Counted from the stretch's first letter, positions 54,000 through 62,944 are shown. The stretch is DNA of 64,000 nucleotides from Catelliglobosispora koreensis DSM 44566 (GCF_000379685.1 NZ_KB903254.1:62001-126000), one strand, 5' to 3'. Notes: generated by a model from the letters alone, not told the origin. Numbers and translations: made by a program.

Positions 54000-54506
54000 A
54001 TGCTGATCAGAAACGCGGTTCACGACGACTGGCCGCACATGTGGCGCTTCATGCAGCCGATCGTCAAAGCTGGTGAGACGTTCACTTGGGATCCCGACAT
54101 CAGCGAGGAAGACGCCCGTGCCAACTGGCTGCACGAGCCCGGCACCGGGCGCACGCTCGTCGCCATCGATGGGGATGGGGCGATCGTGGGCACGGCTGAG
54201 ATCCACCGTAATCAGGCGGGGCCGGGGTCGCACGTGGCTAACGCCGGCTTCATGGTGGACCCGGCGCACGAGGGGCGTGGCGTCGGCCGGGCTCTCGTGA
54301 ACCGCGTTCTGGAAGCGGCCCGTGTCGATGGCTACCGGGCGATGCAGTTCAATGCCGTGGTCGAGACGAATACGCACGCGGTGGCGTTGTGGCAGTCGAT
54401 CGGGTTCGAGATCATGGCCACGATTCCGGAGGCGTTTCTGCATCCGCTCAAGGGGTATGTCGGTTTGCACGTGATGTACCGCCGCCTCATGGGAGTCCGC
54501 AGCTGA
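54000..54506 (+). CDS. GNAT family N-acetyltransferase
   Basis: 168 aa. IRNAVHDDWPHMWRFMQPIV at the N-terminus, acetyl-CoA site AGFMVDPAHEGRGVGRALVN (Q/R-x-x-G-x-G/A as EGRGVG), then YRAMQFNAVVETNTHAVALW and the family's ending GFEIMATIPEAF. ATG 54000 follows a G-rich ribosome site. The substrate is unknown. Coupled to the next gene by overlap. Confidence 0.87.
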   Translation: MLIRNAVHDDWPHMWRFMQPIVKAGETFTWDPDISEEDARANWLHEPGTGRTLVAIDGDGAIVGTAEIHRNQAGPGSHVANAGFMVDPAHEGRGVGRALVNRVLEAARVDGYRAMQFNAVVETNTHAVALWQSIGFEIMATIPEAFLHPLKGYVGLHVMYRRLMGVRS

Positions 54507-55324
54507 CACCAACCCCGGTTCGCACCCTTCTGGTCCTTCTCGGCGTTACGGCGTTCGTAACCGTCGCGGTGGAGTGCGTCAATTGGTGGGTCACCGACGA
54601 CGGTGGCTATCCGCTCTTCGTGCGCACGACGTGGGCTTTGCTGCGCTCGGCTGGCTTCTTGCTCCTGATCTGGCAGGTGCGCCGTGGGCGGGCCAGTGCC
54701 CAGCCGTTCGCGCTGATCCTGTCGGTGACGACGTTGTTCGCGCTGGCGAGGCTGGTCGTGCCCAGGCAAGGCACGCCGCATCCGGCTGGGCTCGCTGGTT
54801 TCATCGCGGTGCTCGCGCTGTGCACGGCGGTGCTGTTGTTGTTCTACCGTTCCCAGGCGGTGCGCGATTATCTGGTGCAGCACGCGAACCGGCTCGTCGT
54901 CACGCGCCAGGGCATCGACTGGAAACCGGTGCAGCCCAAGCGTTCTCCTGTGCCGGGCTGGCTGCTCACGGCCCGGGTCGCCGCGCTGAGTTACAGCCCG
55001 CTGATGCTGGTGGGCGCGGCTGTCGCGATTGGACAGATCTTCGACGGGCGCATTGGCGCCGTCCCGATAGTCGTGGTGTGGTTCGGCGCCGCGCTAGTAA
55101 TCAGTTACGCGACGCTTATCGTGACGTTCTTCCTGGTGAAGAGAAAGCCTTGGGCCACACCGGGTCTCGTCGTCCTGACCCTCCTGGTGCTCGCGATTCA
55201 CCTGCCGCTGTGCTGGCTGCTGCTGGGCACCGACGGTTTGATCCGCGACGGCGCTCCCCTGCTCGCCTGCGCCGTGCTGGCCCTGTTCGCCGTCTTCAAA
55301 GCGCCAAGCGCAGGCCGGAGCTAA
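54503..55324 (+). CDS. Multi-pass membrane protein, probable CTG start
   Basis: About 273 aa with seven or eight hydrophobic helices (TLLVLLGVTAFVTVAVECV, LVVPRQGTPHPAGLAGFIAV, PLMLVGAAVAIGQIF, VVLTLLVLAIHLPLCWLLL). No family recognised. No ATG or GTG lies near the natural N-terminus; a CTG at 54503 overlaps the GNAT stop (CTGA) and has GGGAG 7 bp upstream, so I take it as the start. A GTG further in (VECVNWW) would cut the first helix. Confidence 0.65.
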   Translation: MTPTPVRTLLVLLGVTAFVTVAVECVNWWVTDDGGYPLFVRTTWALLRSAGFLLLIWQVRRGRASAQPFALILSVTTLFALARLVVPRQGTPHPAGLAGFIAVLALCTAVLLLFYRSQAVRDYLVQHANRLVVTRQGIDWKPVQPKRSPVPGWLLTARVAALSYSPLMLVGAAVAIGQIFDGRIGAVPIVVVWFGAALVISYATLIVTFFLVKRKPWATPGLVVLTLLVLAIHLPLCWLLLGTDGLIRDGAPLLACAVLALFAVFKAPSAGRS

Positions 55325-55335
55325 GATCTTGAGAC

Positions 55336-55836
55336 GTGACGTTTGATGACACCGCGCTAGTCCTGGTCGACCTCATGCCCCGGATCATCGGGCTGCCTCT
55401 CGCTCCGCACAGTGGCGAAACCGTGCTGCGTAACGCGATCCGGCTAGCCGACGCCTTCCGCGAACGGCAACGGCCTGTGATCGCCATCAGGGTGGACCGG
55501 CCCAACGTCGCCGAACAGCCCCCGGGCAGCGAGCTGAACGAGCAGATCGCGGAGCGCAGCGACGTAATCGTCGTGAAGCACAGCTGGGGCGCCTTCTATG
55601 GCACGGATCTGGACGCCGAGCTTCGCAAACGCGACATCAAGCGGATCGTCATCGCGGGCATAGCCACGAACATGGGCGTGGAGTCGACGGCCCGTGCCGC
55701 CGACGATCACGGCTATGACGTGACATTCGCCGAGGACGCGATGTCCGGATTGGACGGTGACGCCCACCGGTTCGCGGTGGAATACGTCTTCGCCAAGCTC
55801 GGCACCGTCACCACAACGGACGCTCTAACTGGATGA
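55336..55836 (+). CDS. Isochorismatase-fold hydrolase, catalytic Cys absent
   Basis: 166 aa. TALVLVDLMPRIIGLP carries the N-terminal Asp, KHSWGAFYGTDLDAEL the Lys region, and GIATNMGVESTARAADDHGY the nucleophile loop. Where cysteine hydrolases of this family have Cys (TNxCVE), this protein has Gly, so amidase activity is doubtful. Isochorismatase itself also lacks the Cys, so hydrolysis of another bond remains possible. GTG start at 55336. Its 3' end overlaps the LCP gene on the other strand by 12 bp. Confidence 0.8.
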   Translation: MTFDDTALVLVDLMPRIIGLPLAPHSGETVLRNAIRLADAFRERQRPVIAIRVDRPNVAEQPPGSELNEQIAERSDVIVVKHSWGAFYGTDLDAELRKRDIKRIVIAGIATNMGVESTARAADDHGYDVTFAEDAMSGLDGDAHRFAVEYVFAKLGTVTTTDALTG

Positions 55837-57033
55837 CCCGATCCAGTCAGGGTGCCCGGCGAGCCAGGCCGAAATCTGCCCAGCTTTGAGGGCTTCGAGC
55901 ATCTGCTTGCTCTCCTCCGACAGCGCCTCCGCTGACGTGCCAGTGATGTTGGCAGGGGTGAACTTGCCGTTGTTGGTCTTAATCATGGCCAGGTCACCTG
56001 ACGCGATGTCCTTGAGCGTGAAGAACCAGTCTTCGACCTTCTGGCCGTTGGTCCACATGCTCAGCGCGCCGCCCACGGCATCGATCAGGCCGAGCGCCTT
56101 GGGCAGGTTGCCGGTCAGCCCCTGTGCCTTGGCCTCACCCACGAGCGCCTTGATGAACTGCTGCTGATGGCGCTGACGGCCATAGTCGCCGTCATCGAGC
56201 TCCATCCACTCCCGCTGGCGGGTGTAGTCGAGTGCCTCTTCAGCGGTCAGCCGTCGCGTGCCCCGCTCGAACACGCGCGGCTTGCAGCCAGACACCCGGT
56301 GAGCCACCGCGTTGGAGTCGAAGATCGCGGGCACGCAGTGCTTGCCGTTCTTGTCGAACCCGTAGTGCACAGACTCGACGCGCTCATCGATCGTCATCGT
56401 GACGCCGCCGAGCAGTTTCACCGCGGCGGTGAATCCGGTGAAGTTAACGGTCGCCGCCGCGTTGATCCTGATGCCGGTGATCTCACGGATGGTGTGCGTG
56501 AGCAGCTCAAGCCCGCCTGAGCGGCCGGGGAAACCGGGCTTCTTCGGATCTCCGTAACCGGTTTGGTAGGCGCTATTGAGCTTGCCGTTTCCGCCGTTGA
56601 AGTTGGTCTTCGGGTATGCCGGGACGCGCACCCACAGGTCGCGGGGCAGCGAGATCAAGTACCCCCGGTCATGGGTCTCCGGCACGTGCAAAATCATGAT
56701 CGAGTCTGCCCGCACGGGCTCATCGGACCGCTTGTCCACTCCCTCGATCACGCCGTCGTCGACACCCACGAGCAGGATGTTCATGGCTCCCTTGAGCGCC
56801 TCACCCGCCGGGACAGCCGAGTCGCCCATGTCGGCGTCAACTTGATCAATGCTGTCAACGGTCGCGTCGAGCACGACTTTGAAAGCGATGATGCCGCCGC
56901 CACCGATCACCATCAGCAACGCACCGAAAACAATCAGCAGCCGCGTCCACAGCGGACCACGTTTGCGTCCACGTTTGGGCGTTTCTTCCGCCTTGGACGG
57001 GCGTTCTGCGAGCCGGGGGGACGAACGCATCAC
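55825..57033 (-). CDS. LytR-CpsA-Psr (LCP) family cell-wall ligase
   Basis: 402 aa. Basic cytoplasmic tail, one transmembrane helix (LLIVFGALLMVIGGGGIIAF), then the LCP domain: NILLVGVDDGVIEGVDKRSD, ADSIMILHVPETHDRGYLIS, LPRDLWVRVPAYPKTNFNGG, GGLELLTHTIREITGI and the late DYTRQREWMELDDGDYGRQR. LCP enzymes move polymers such as arabinogalactan or teichoic acids from a lipid carrier to peptidoglycan on the outer surface. The conserved Arg and Asp of the polyprenyl-phosphate pocket are present. Start ATG 57033 or 57030. Confidence 0.92.
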   Translation of the reverse strand: MMRSSPRLAERPSKAEETPKRGRKRGPLWTRLLIVFGALLMVIGGGGIIAFKVVLDATVDSIDQVDADMGDSAVPAGEALKGAMNILLVGVDDGVIEGVDKRSDEPVRADSIMILHVPETHDRGYLISLPRDLWVRVPAYPKTNFNGGNGKLNSAYQTGYGDPKKPGFPGRSGGLELLTHTIREITGIRINAAATVNFTGFTAAVKLLGGVTMTIDERVESVHYGFDKNGKHCVPAIFDSNAVAHRVSGCKPRVFERGTRRLTAEEALDYTRQREWMELDDGDYGRQRHQQQFIKALVGEAKAQGLTGNLPKALGLIDAVGGALSMWTNGQKVEDWFFTLKDIASGDLAMIKTNNGKFTPANITGTSAEALSEESKQMLEALKAGQISAWLAGHPDWIGSSS

Positions 57034-57064
57034 CCCACCCTAGCAGCCTTCTTGCCGGACAATC

Positions 57065-57994
57065 CTATTTGGACAGTTCGGCGGGCACCACAACGACGTC
57101 CACGAACGCTCCCCGGCGCAGGAGCGTCACGGGCATCCGGGAACCGATCGCCGGGCCGAGCATGAGCCGCAGCAGGGACTGGACGCTCTGTATTTGCTGG
57201 CCACCAGCGGTGAGAACGACATCGCCCAGATAGATCCCCGCCACGCCAGCGGGGCTGCCCGGCACGACTTCGACGACACGCAGTCCCTGCTTCTGGCCCG
57301 TGCGCTCAGCGACGTTGGGCGGCAACGGAATCGGGGCTCCCGCGACACCCATCCACGCCCGGCGCACACGGCCCATCGAGATGAGTTCGCTAATGATGTG
57401 ACGGGTCGTTGAATTGATCGGCACCGCGAGCCCAAGGCCCACCCCGGCGACCGCCGTATTGACACCGATCACACGACCCTGCGAATCGGCTAGCGCACCG
57501 CCCGAGTTGCCCGGGTTTAGCGCCGCATCGGTCTGAATGACGTCGTCGATCAGCCGCACCTGCCGCCCATCGCGCGTCGGCAACGAGCGGCCCAAGGCCG
57601 AGATCACACCCGCGGTCACCGACCCAGCCAAACCCATGGGATTGCCGACCGCCACAACCAGCTGCCCCACCTTCAGCTTGTCGGCATCACCAAAACCAGC
57701 AGCTGGTACGCCCTGAGCCCGCACCCGCAGCACAGCGAGATCACTGAGCGGATCGGCACCCACGACATCGAAGCGCGTCTCCACACCATCTGAGAACGTC
57801 GCGACACCACTGTCCGCTCCGGCGACGACGTGTGCGCTCGTGAGCAGGAAGCCGTCGTCGGTGAACGTTACGGCCGAACCAGCCCCCTGGCCGCGGTTCG
57901 TGCGGACACCCAGCGCGGCCACACTGGGCAGGACCTTGGCCGCGACGTCGGTGACGATGCGACTGTAGGCATCTAGAGCATCCTCTTCACTCAT
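57065..57994 (-). CDS. HtrA-like trypsin-fold protease with PDZ domain
   Basis: 309 aa. Catalytic triad: His in LLTSAHVVAG, Asp in DPLSDLAVLRV, Ser in NPGNSGGALADS. The PDZ domain covers about 215-309 (VVEVVPGSPAGVAGIYLGDV, IQSVQSLLRLML). No signal peptide or membrane helix is visible, unlike most HtrA proteins, so it may act in the cytoplasm or by an unusual export route. Same strand as the LCP gene, 31 bp apart. Confidence 0.88.
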   Translation of the reverse strand: MSEEDALDAYSRIVTDVAAKVLPSVAALGVRTNRGQGAGSAVTFTDDGFLLTSAHVVAGADSGVATFSDGVETRFDVVGADPLSDLAVLRVRAQGVPAAGFGDADKLKVGQLVVAVGNPMGLAGSVTAGVISALGRSLPTRDGRQVRLIDDVIQTDAALNPGNSGGALADSQGRVIGVNTAVAGVGLGLAVPINSTTRHIISELISMGRVRRAWMGVAGAPIPLPPNVAERTGQKQGLRVVEVVPGSPAGVAGIYLGDVVLTAGGQQIQSVQSLLRLMLGPAIGSRMPVTLLRRGAFVDVVVVPAELSK

Positions 57995-58033
57995 GCCATC
58001 CCGAACGCGGCTTAGGCGGGAGTCATGCCCGTG

Positions 58034-59203
58034 TTAGCCCAGAGCTGAAATCGAGTCTGGGTACTTCAATCCCACGCCCGTATTGAGCACGACAACTTCG
58101 TCCTGGCGGCCGAGCCACCCGGACGCGCGCAGTTTGCGTGCCGCGGTTAGGCACGCCGCACCTTCCGGGCACAGGAGCAATCCCTCGTGGGCGGCAAAAT
58201 CAGCCAGATCACTGAGGATTTCCGCGTCGTCGACGGCTAACGCCGTACCCCCTGATTTGGAAAGGGAATCGAGGATGAGTTCGTCGCCTAGCGGAGCTGG
58301 CACCGTGATCCCGAAGGCGACGGTTTTGGCGTTTTCCCAGGGCTCGGCACGGTGTTCACCGTGCGAAAAGGCCCGCACGATAGGCGCGCAGCCACTCGAC
58401 TGCACCGCGACGAGCCGGGGCATCTTGTCCCCGATCCAGCCCAGGGCACGCATTTCTTCGAAGGCTTTGCGGATGCCGATGAGCCCGACTCCCCCGCCCG
58501 TCGGGTAGATGATGACGTCGGGCACGCGCCAGCCGAGCTGTTCGGCGATCTCGTAACCCATGGTCTTCTTGCCTTCGAGGCGATAAGGCTCTTTCAGCGT
58601 GGACGCGTCGAAGATCCCGCCGCCCTTGAGGATTCCGGCGATGAGTTTGCCCGCGTCGTTGATGAGCCCGTCGACAAGGTGCAGTTCGGCTTTGGCCGCC
58701 CTGATTTCCAGCCGCGAGATCTCGGGTGCCGCCAGGGGCATCGCGATCGTGGCTTTGAGGCCGGCGCGCGCGGCGTATGTCGCCCACGCCGCACCCGCGT
58801 TGCCGTTCGTCGGCATTGCGATGTGCTGCACGCCAAGCTCTTTGGCCCGCGAGACCCCGACGGCAGCGCCCCTGGCCTTGAACGATCCCGTGGGCGTTAA
58901 CCCTTCGTCCTTGACGAGCAGATTATCGAGTCCAATGTGGACGCCAAAACGTTCGGCTGGCCACATCGGCGTCCAGCCCTCGCCAAGCGTCGTGACGAAC
59001 TCGCCATCGCTGACAGGCAACAGCTCGCGATAACGCCACAGATCCGCCGAGCGGCCCGCGATGTCTTGCGGCGTAACCGCTTTGCCGGCCGCCACCAAGT
59101 CATAGCGAGCCAGCAGCGGCGAACCGCACTCGCACAAGTTCTGCAGGACCGTGGCGTCATAGGTTTTGCGGCAGCGGGGGCAGTCCAAGTGCGACAGATA
59201 CAT
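58034..59203 (-). CDS. thrC: Threonine synthase
   Basis: 389 aa PLP enzyme converting O-phosphohomoserine to threonine. N-terminal zinc-ribbon-like segment (CPRCRKTYDATV, then NLCECGSPLLARYD), PLP Lys in TPTGSFKARGAAVG, MPTNGNAGAAWATYAARAG and the phosphate-binding IIYPTGGGVGLIGI. Class with the N-terminal Cys motif is typical of many actinobacteria and archaea. A second copy may exist elsewhere, so pathway role is by family. The end is LNTGVGLKYPDSI. Confidence 0.9.
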   Translation of the reverse strand: MYLSHLDCPRCRKTYDATVLQNLCECGSPLLARYDLVAAGKAVTPQDIAGRSADLWRYRELLPVSDGEFVTTLGEGWTPMWPAERFGVHIGLDNLLVKDEGLTPTGSFKARGAAVGVSRAKELGVQHIAMPTNGNAGAAWATYAARAGLKATIAMPLAAPEISRLEIRAAKAELHLVDGLINDAGKLIAGILKGGGIFDASTLKEPYRLEGKKTMGYEIAEQLGWRVPDVIIYPTGGGVGLIGIRKAFEEMRALGWIGDKMPRLVAVQSSGCAPIVRAFSHGEHRAEPWENAKTVAFGITVPAPLGDELILDSLSKSGGTALAVDDAEILSDLADFAAHEGLLLCPEGAACLTAARKLRASGWLGRQDEVVVLNTGVGLKYPDSISALG

Positions 59204-59207
59204 CGAG

Positions 59208-59579
59208 CTATTTCCGGATCAGGCAGGTCAGCCGGGCTGTGCAAACCCGGGCACCGGACTCATCGGTGATGACGATCTCGTAGGTGGCTACGGAACCGCC
59301 CAGGTGCAACGGCGTAGCCACACCGGTCACGGTCCCCTCGGTCACCGCCTTGTGATGCGTCGCGCTGATCTCGATCCCGACCGCGCGCGGCCGGCCGATC
59401 GCCGCGCCGTGCATGCTCGCCCCAATCGAGCCGAGCGTTTCGGCCAGCACACACGACGCACCACCGTGCAGCAGGCCAAACGGCTGCGTATTCCCCCGCA
59501 CCGGCATCGTCGCCACCACCCTGTCAGGCGCGGCTTCCTTGATTTCGATACCCATGCTCTCGTTGAGGCTTTGATCCAC
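59208..59579 (-). CDS. Hotdog-fold thioesterase (PaaI/YdiI type)
   Basis: 123 aa. QPFGLLHGGASCVLAETLGS carries the HGG and catalytic acidic residue of the PaaI-type hotdog thioesterases; then GIEISATHHKAVTEGTVTGV and a strand pair. It hydrolyses acyl-CoA esters, perhaps menaquinone-pathway or phenylacetyl substrates. GTG 59579 keeps it clear of the gene at 59590; a longer reading would overlap. It begins 4 bp upstream of thrC's start. Confidence 0.82.
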   Translation of the reverse strand: MDQSLNESMGIEIKEAAPDRVVATMPVRGNTQPFGLLHGGASCVLAETLGSIGASMHGAAIGRPRAVGIEISATHHKAVTEGTVTGVATPLHLGGSVATYEIVITDESGARVCTARLTCLIRK

Positions 59580-59589
59580 GAAGCCGACT

Positions 59590-60126
59590 CTACTCACGAG
59601 TCGTGTTACGGATCCAGCCCGCGCCATAGACCATGACTAGAACGATCAACGTGATCACACAGAGCCAAAATCCCGATTGGGTACGCACGAAGTCCGCCGT
59701 CTGTTTCCCCGCCGGAACCGCCACGGTCAGCTGCGCCTGCACCCTATCGATCAGGAGTGATTGGACGGTCAGCTGGTTCACCGTCAGCGCGAGCGCCGCC
59801 AGCCCCGCGAGCATCGTCGCGACCGCCCGCCTGATCAGCACTTGACCCACCACAAGCGTCACGACTACCCCTGCTGTGATGAGCAGCAACGCGACAATCG
59901 CCATCGGCTGCGCGGGGACCGTCTCGTGCGGACCCTCACGCACCTTATCGGCCGGAGACACCTCAGGCGTGCCACCCGTCACCAAATCCATGCCCGTATA
60001 AGTGGTCGTCCCGCCCGGCGCCGCGCGCCCAAACCCCCCGGGAGCCTCACACGACACCGCCACAAACGGCATGAACAGCAACAACCCCGCGATCACAAAC
60101 CCGGCCGGCCGGAACCATCTGCTCAC
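59590..60126 (-). CDS. Membrane protein, four helices
   Basis: 178 aa. The N-terminal helix FVIAGLLLFMPFVAVSC ends in a lipobox-like AVSC, followed by a Gly-rich outer loop. Three further helices (MAIVALLLITAGVVVTLVVG, TMLAGLAALALTVNQLTV, FWLCVITLIVLVMVYGAGW) follow. No family recognised. It reads in the same direction as the thioesterase gene, 10 bp away. Confidence 0.65.
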   Translation of the reverse strand: MSRWFRPAGFVIAGLLLFMPFVAVSCEAPGGFGRAAPGGTTTYTGMDLVTGGTPEVSPADKVREGPHETVPAQPMAIVALLLITAGVVVTLVVGQVLIRRAVATMLAGLAALALTVNQLTVQSLLIDRVQAQLTVAVPAGKQTADFVRTQSGFWLCVITLIVLVMVYGAGWIRNTTRE

Positions 60127-60441
60127 CGCGTCACGCTATCCCCAACCCTCCACCATGGACACCCCCTTCCTCCCCACCCCTCTTTCCCACCCCAAGTCCT
60201 TCGCCACTTCCCCGGTCGCTGCTCCCCGCTTCGCACGATCTCCCCCGCCACTTCCCGCCCCGCTTCTTCCCGCCGGCTTCCCACGCGGGTCGCCCGCCCC
60301 GCGCTTCTCGCCGCTTCCCGCCCCGCTTCTTCCCGCCGGGCCTACTCGCTCCCCGCTTCCCGCCGCCCCGCCGGACCTACTCGCTCCCCGCCCCGCGCTC
60401 CCCGCCCGCTTCCCCTCCGGCTTTCCGCCAGGCCCATCCGT

Positions 60442-60503
60442 GATCCACATCCCTTGGGACGTGATCAAACCGCCTGTTGATCACGTCTCAAGGGATGTGG
60501 ATC
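60442..60503. repeat. 27-bp inverted repeat
   Basis: Left arm 60442-60468 (GATCCACATCCCTTGGGACG...), spacer of 8 bp, right arm 60477-60503, one mismatch. A further ATGTGGATCAC at 60515 matches the outer arm. May form a strong hairpin or be a small mobile palindrome. Confidence 0.75.
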
Positions 60504-60840
60504 TGCGTTATGGATGTGGATCACGACTAGGTAGCCACCGAACGGAACACCTTGGCCCCAAAGCGAAGCGGCAAGCCTTTCGCGAAGCATGGAGTCGTCA
60601 GCGGCGCCGCACCGGGAACCCAGCGAAACGGTGACCAGGCATGCAACCGAAGCGGGTCTGCCGCCGACGAAGCATGGCGGGGGTTTGCGCAGGCGGCAAT
60701 AGTTCACGAACCCGCGAGCGGCCGAGGCTGCCCAGCCGAAACACGGCAAGCGGCCGAGCGGTTGCTCGCGACAGGTGTCGAGCAGGCAAGGCGGGCACAG
60801 AAAGCGCAGCGCGGGCCGGAAAGCCAAGCGCGGGAAGCGG

Positions 60841-60937
60841 GGCGCGAGGCGCGAGGCGCGAGGCGCGAGGCGCGAGGCGCGAGGCGCGAGGCGCGAGGCG
60901 CGAGGCGCGAGGCGCGAGGCGCGAGGCGCGAGGCGCG
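60841..60937. repeat. Tandem 7-bp repeat (GGCGCGA)n
   Basis: About 14 uninterrupted copies, 97 bp. The unit length is not a multiple of three, and no neighbouring gene uses it. Confidence 0.9.
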
Positions 60938-61046
60938 GGAAGCGGGGCGCGAGGCGCGGGAAGGGGGAAGCGCGGAACAGGAAGCGCGGAACAGGAAGCG
61001 CGGGGCGGGGAAAGCGGGGCGGGGAAGGTGGGGTGCGGGGAGGGTG

Positions 61047-61796
61047 TTAGGGGAGGTCGGTGAGGCGGCGCCGGCGGCGGGCTAGGTGGATGGCGAGTGC
61101 GGCGATCGCGATCACGATCACGATGGTGATCACGGTGCCCGTGTAGCTGCGGCGCTCCAAAGGCGGGACCAACGCAGCCGCCACAGACGACGACGGCGAA
61201 GCCGGGGCATCGCTCGCAGAAGGCGGCGGACTGTCCGAAATAGACGGTGCCGGGGCGGGGAGTTCAGGGGACGACGAGGTGGTCGCGGCAGCAGGTTTGC
61301 GGGTCGTTGCCGGGGGCGGCTCGGGTGGCGCTGGCGGGGGCGGAGGGGCCGCTGAGGGGCGAGCTTTGTCGCCGAAGGCCCAGCCTTCGACTGTGCCCTG
61401 GGGTGGCTTGCGCACGGCCGCGCCCTTGGTGCTGTACGTCCACGAGCCGCCCCGTGTCGCGTGCCAGTAGCTCCACGACCGTGACCCGGGTGGCGTATCC
61501 ACGCACGGCTCTTCGGAAGGGCCAGGCTTGTCGTCGATCCGGCAGACGAAAGCGTTGCCGTCAGACTGAGTGCCCGCGAGAGTAAATCCAGCGTCCCGGA
61601 GAGCGGCAAGCCCAGTAGCCGGATCGCCAAAGACGCAACGGGTTTGCACGCCACCACCGAACGCGGAGAAGTCCACGATCACGGTAACGCCGGTGGTTCC
61701 GGCACAAGCCGCGGCCTGTGCCGGAACCGCTGGTGCGACAGCGAATCCGGCGGCGAGAAACGCCGTGAGGATCGCTGTCAGCGCGAGGCGCTTCAC
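61047..61796 (-). CDS. Exported DUF4430 (transcobalamin beta-domain-like) protein
   Basis: 249 aa. GTG start overlapping the upstream stop (GTGA). Signal peptide (VKRLALTAILTAFLAAGFAV, cleavage near AQAAA). The DUF4430-type domain covers about 30-145: VTVIVDFSAFGGGVQTRCVF, GLAALRDAGFTLAGTQSDGN, FVCRIDDKPGPSEEPC and SWSYWHATRGGSWTYSTKGA. DUF4430 is the C-terminal domain of intrinsic factor and transcobalamin. A Pro-rich spacer and a C-terminal helix (VITIVIVIAIAALAIHLARR) anchor it in the membrane. Second gene of the riboswitch operon; B12 binding is inferred. Confidence 0.78.
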   Translation of the reverse strand: MKRLALTAILTAFLAAGFAVAPAVPAQAAACAGTTGVTVIVDFSAFGGGVQTRCVFGDPATGLAALRDAGFTLAGTQSDGNAFVCRIDDKPGPSEEPCVDTPPGSRSWSYWHATRGGSWTYSTKGAAVRKPPQGTVEGWAFGDKARPSAAPPPPPAPPEPPPATTRKPAAATTSSSPELPAPAPSISDSPPPSASDAPASPSSSVAAALVPPLERRSYTGTVITIVIVIAIAALAIHLARRRRRLTDLP

Positions 61797-62935
61797 GCGC
61801 GGCGCCGTCCAAGAACGACGACGCCAGCACCGATCAGCACCAATCCCCCACCCACGACGATGATGGTCCACAGCTGGATTCCGGTTACCGGCAACTGGCC
61901 TCCCCCGCCAGTGCCTCCGGTCTCGCACTTGAGGGCTGGAACATCCGCTACGGATGACGAGGCGTCCAGTGAGGCTAGCGGCGTTCCGGCGAGTCCCCAC
62001 ACCGCCTGGATCGTCGCGTAGTCCACTGTGGACTCGTCGTATCCGGTGGTGTCATAGGCGACCGCGCCACGGTTGGCTTCGGGCTTGTCGCAGCCCACCT
62101 GGAGCGTCTTGAGGAATGCGAGCGCTTTGCCCGCCTCGGTGTCTTTGCCGGCGGCCTTGAGGGCGAGCACGGCCATGGCGGTGTTGTTGGCGTTTTCGAC
62201 ACCGGCCCAGTCATCGGCGAACGCGCCGTTGGCTTTCTGCTTCGCGACGATCCAGGCGGTGGCCTTGGCCAGCGCGGTGTCCTCGCCGACGACGGCAAGT
62301 GCTTGCATGGCAAGGGTTGTCGAGTCCGAGTCACCGGCGCACGTTGGCAGGCCGAAGGCGAACGGGAAGCTGCCGTCCGGGCACTGCGCGTCGAGGAGGT
62401 ACTTCACGGCGTTAGCGGATGCTCCAGCGGGCAGCCGCTCCAGCGCGATGATCGCCAGCGATTGGTTGAACGGGCTCGCGCTGTCGGTGCCGGAAGTCTT
62501 GTCAGCGAAGCGCCCGTTGGCATCTTCGCGTGCGGTCAGCCGGGCGACGAGGTCAACACCGTTGAAGTTGGCCGGGTCGGCGCCGTTGACGTCGGCGGCG
62601 AGGATCAGCTTGGCGTAGCGGCCCGCGATGGAGCGGTCCGTTCCGTTGCCGGCGTAGGCTTCGAGACGGTCCGTTTGCGACAGCCACGTGATCGCTTTGC
62701 CCGCAGTGGTTTTCGCGACTCCGGCGGCGGCGAACGACAAGGTTGAGTCAAGGGTCAGGCCGTAAGCCCAGGCGTCGCCGAACGGGGAGACGAAGTGATC
62801 GCCGTCGGCGAGCCGTCCGGCGAGCCAGCCCGCGGCGGCGTCAGCGGGATCGGTCGTTGGTGCGGCTGCGGCAGCGGGGGTGCCCAAGAAGGTGAAGGAT
62901 GCGGCCAGCGTTAACGCGGCCAAGCGCTTGAGCAT
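61793..62935 (-). CDS. LPVTG-anchored alpha/alpha-barrel protein (transcobalamin alpha-domain-like)
   Basis: 380 aa. Signal peptide (MLKRLAALTLAASFTFLGTP). Residues about 35-310 are a prenyltransferase/squalene-cyclase-type alpha/alpha barrel with repeated helices: AAGWLAGRLADGDHFVSPFG, AVKYLLDAQCPDGSFPFAF, ATAWIVAKQKANGAFADDW. The C-terminus has LPVTG, a hydrophobic helix (IIVVGGGLVLIGAGVVVLG) and RRRA, a sortase signal. The alpha domain of intrinsic factor/transcobalamin has this fold. It is first in an operon under a cobalamin riboswitch, so cell-wall B12 capture is inferred. Confidence 0.82.
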   Translation of the reverse strand: MLKRLAALTLAASFTFLGTPAAAAAPTTDPADAAAGWLAGRLADGDHFVSPFGDAWAYGLTLDSTLSFAAAGVAKTTAGKAITWLSQTDRLEAYAGNGTDRSIAGRYAKLILAADVNGADPANFNGVDLVARLTAREDANGRFADKTSGTDSASPFNQSLAIIALERLPAGASANAVKYLLDAQCPDGSFPFAFGLPTCAGDSDSTTLAMQALAVVGEDTALAKATAWIVAKQKANGAFADDWAGVENANNTAMAVLALKAAGKDTEAGKALAFLKTLQVGCDKPEANRGAVAYDTTGYDESTVDYATIQAVWGLAGTPLASLDASSSVADVPALKCETGGTGGGGQLPVTGIQLWTIIVVGGGLVLIGAGVVVLGRRRA

Positions 62936-62944
62936 GAGGGGTCA

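Larger units (their letters stand above)
60127..61046. other. Repeat-rich non-coding stretch
   Basis: 920 bp without a gene I can support. The left part (60230-60420) repeats C/T-rich blocks such as CTTCCCGCCCCGCTTCTTCC. The middle holds a 27-bp inverted repeat (60442-60503). The right part (60830-61030) is purine-rich, holds a 7-bp tandem array and mirrors the left part on the other strand. Long frames here are periodic by-products of the repeats. Confidence 0.7.

Noticed and set aside
60552-61085. Long frames over the 7-bp tandem array
   Set aside because: They are periodic (REARGA-type) by-products of the repeat, without start signals or homology.
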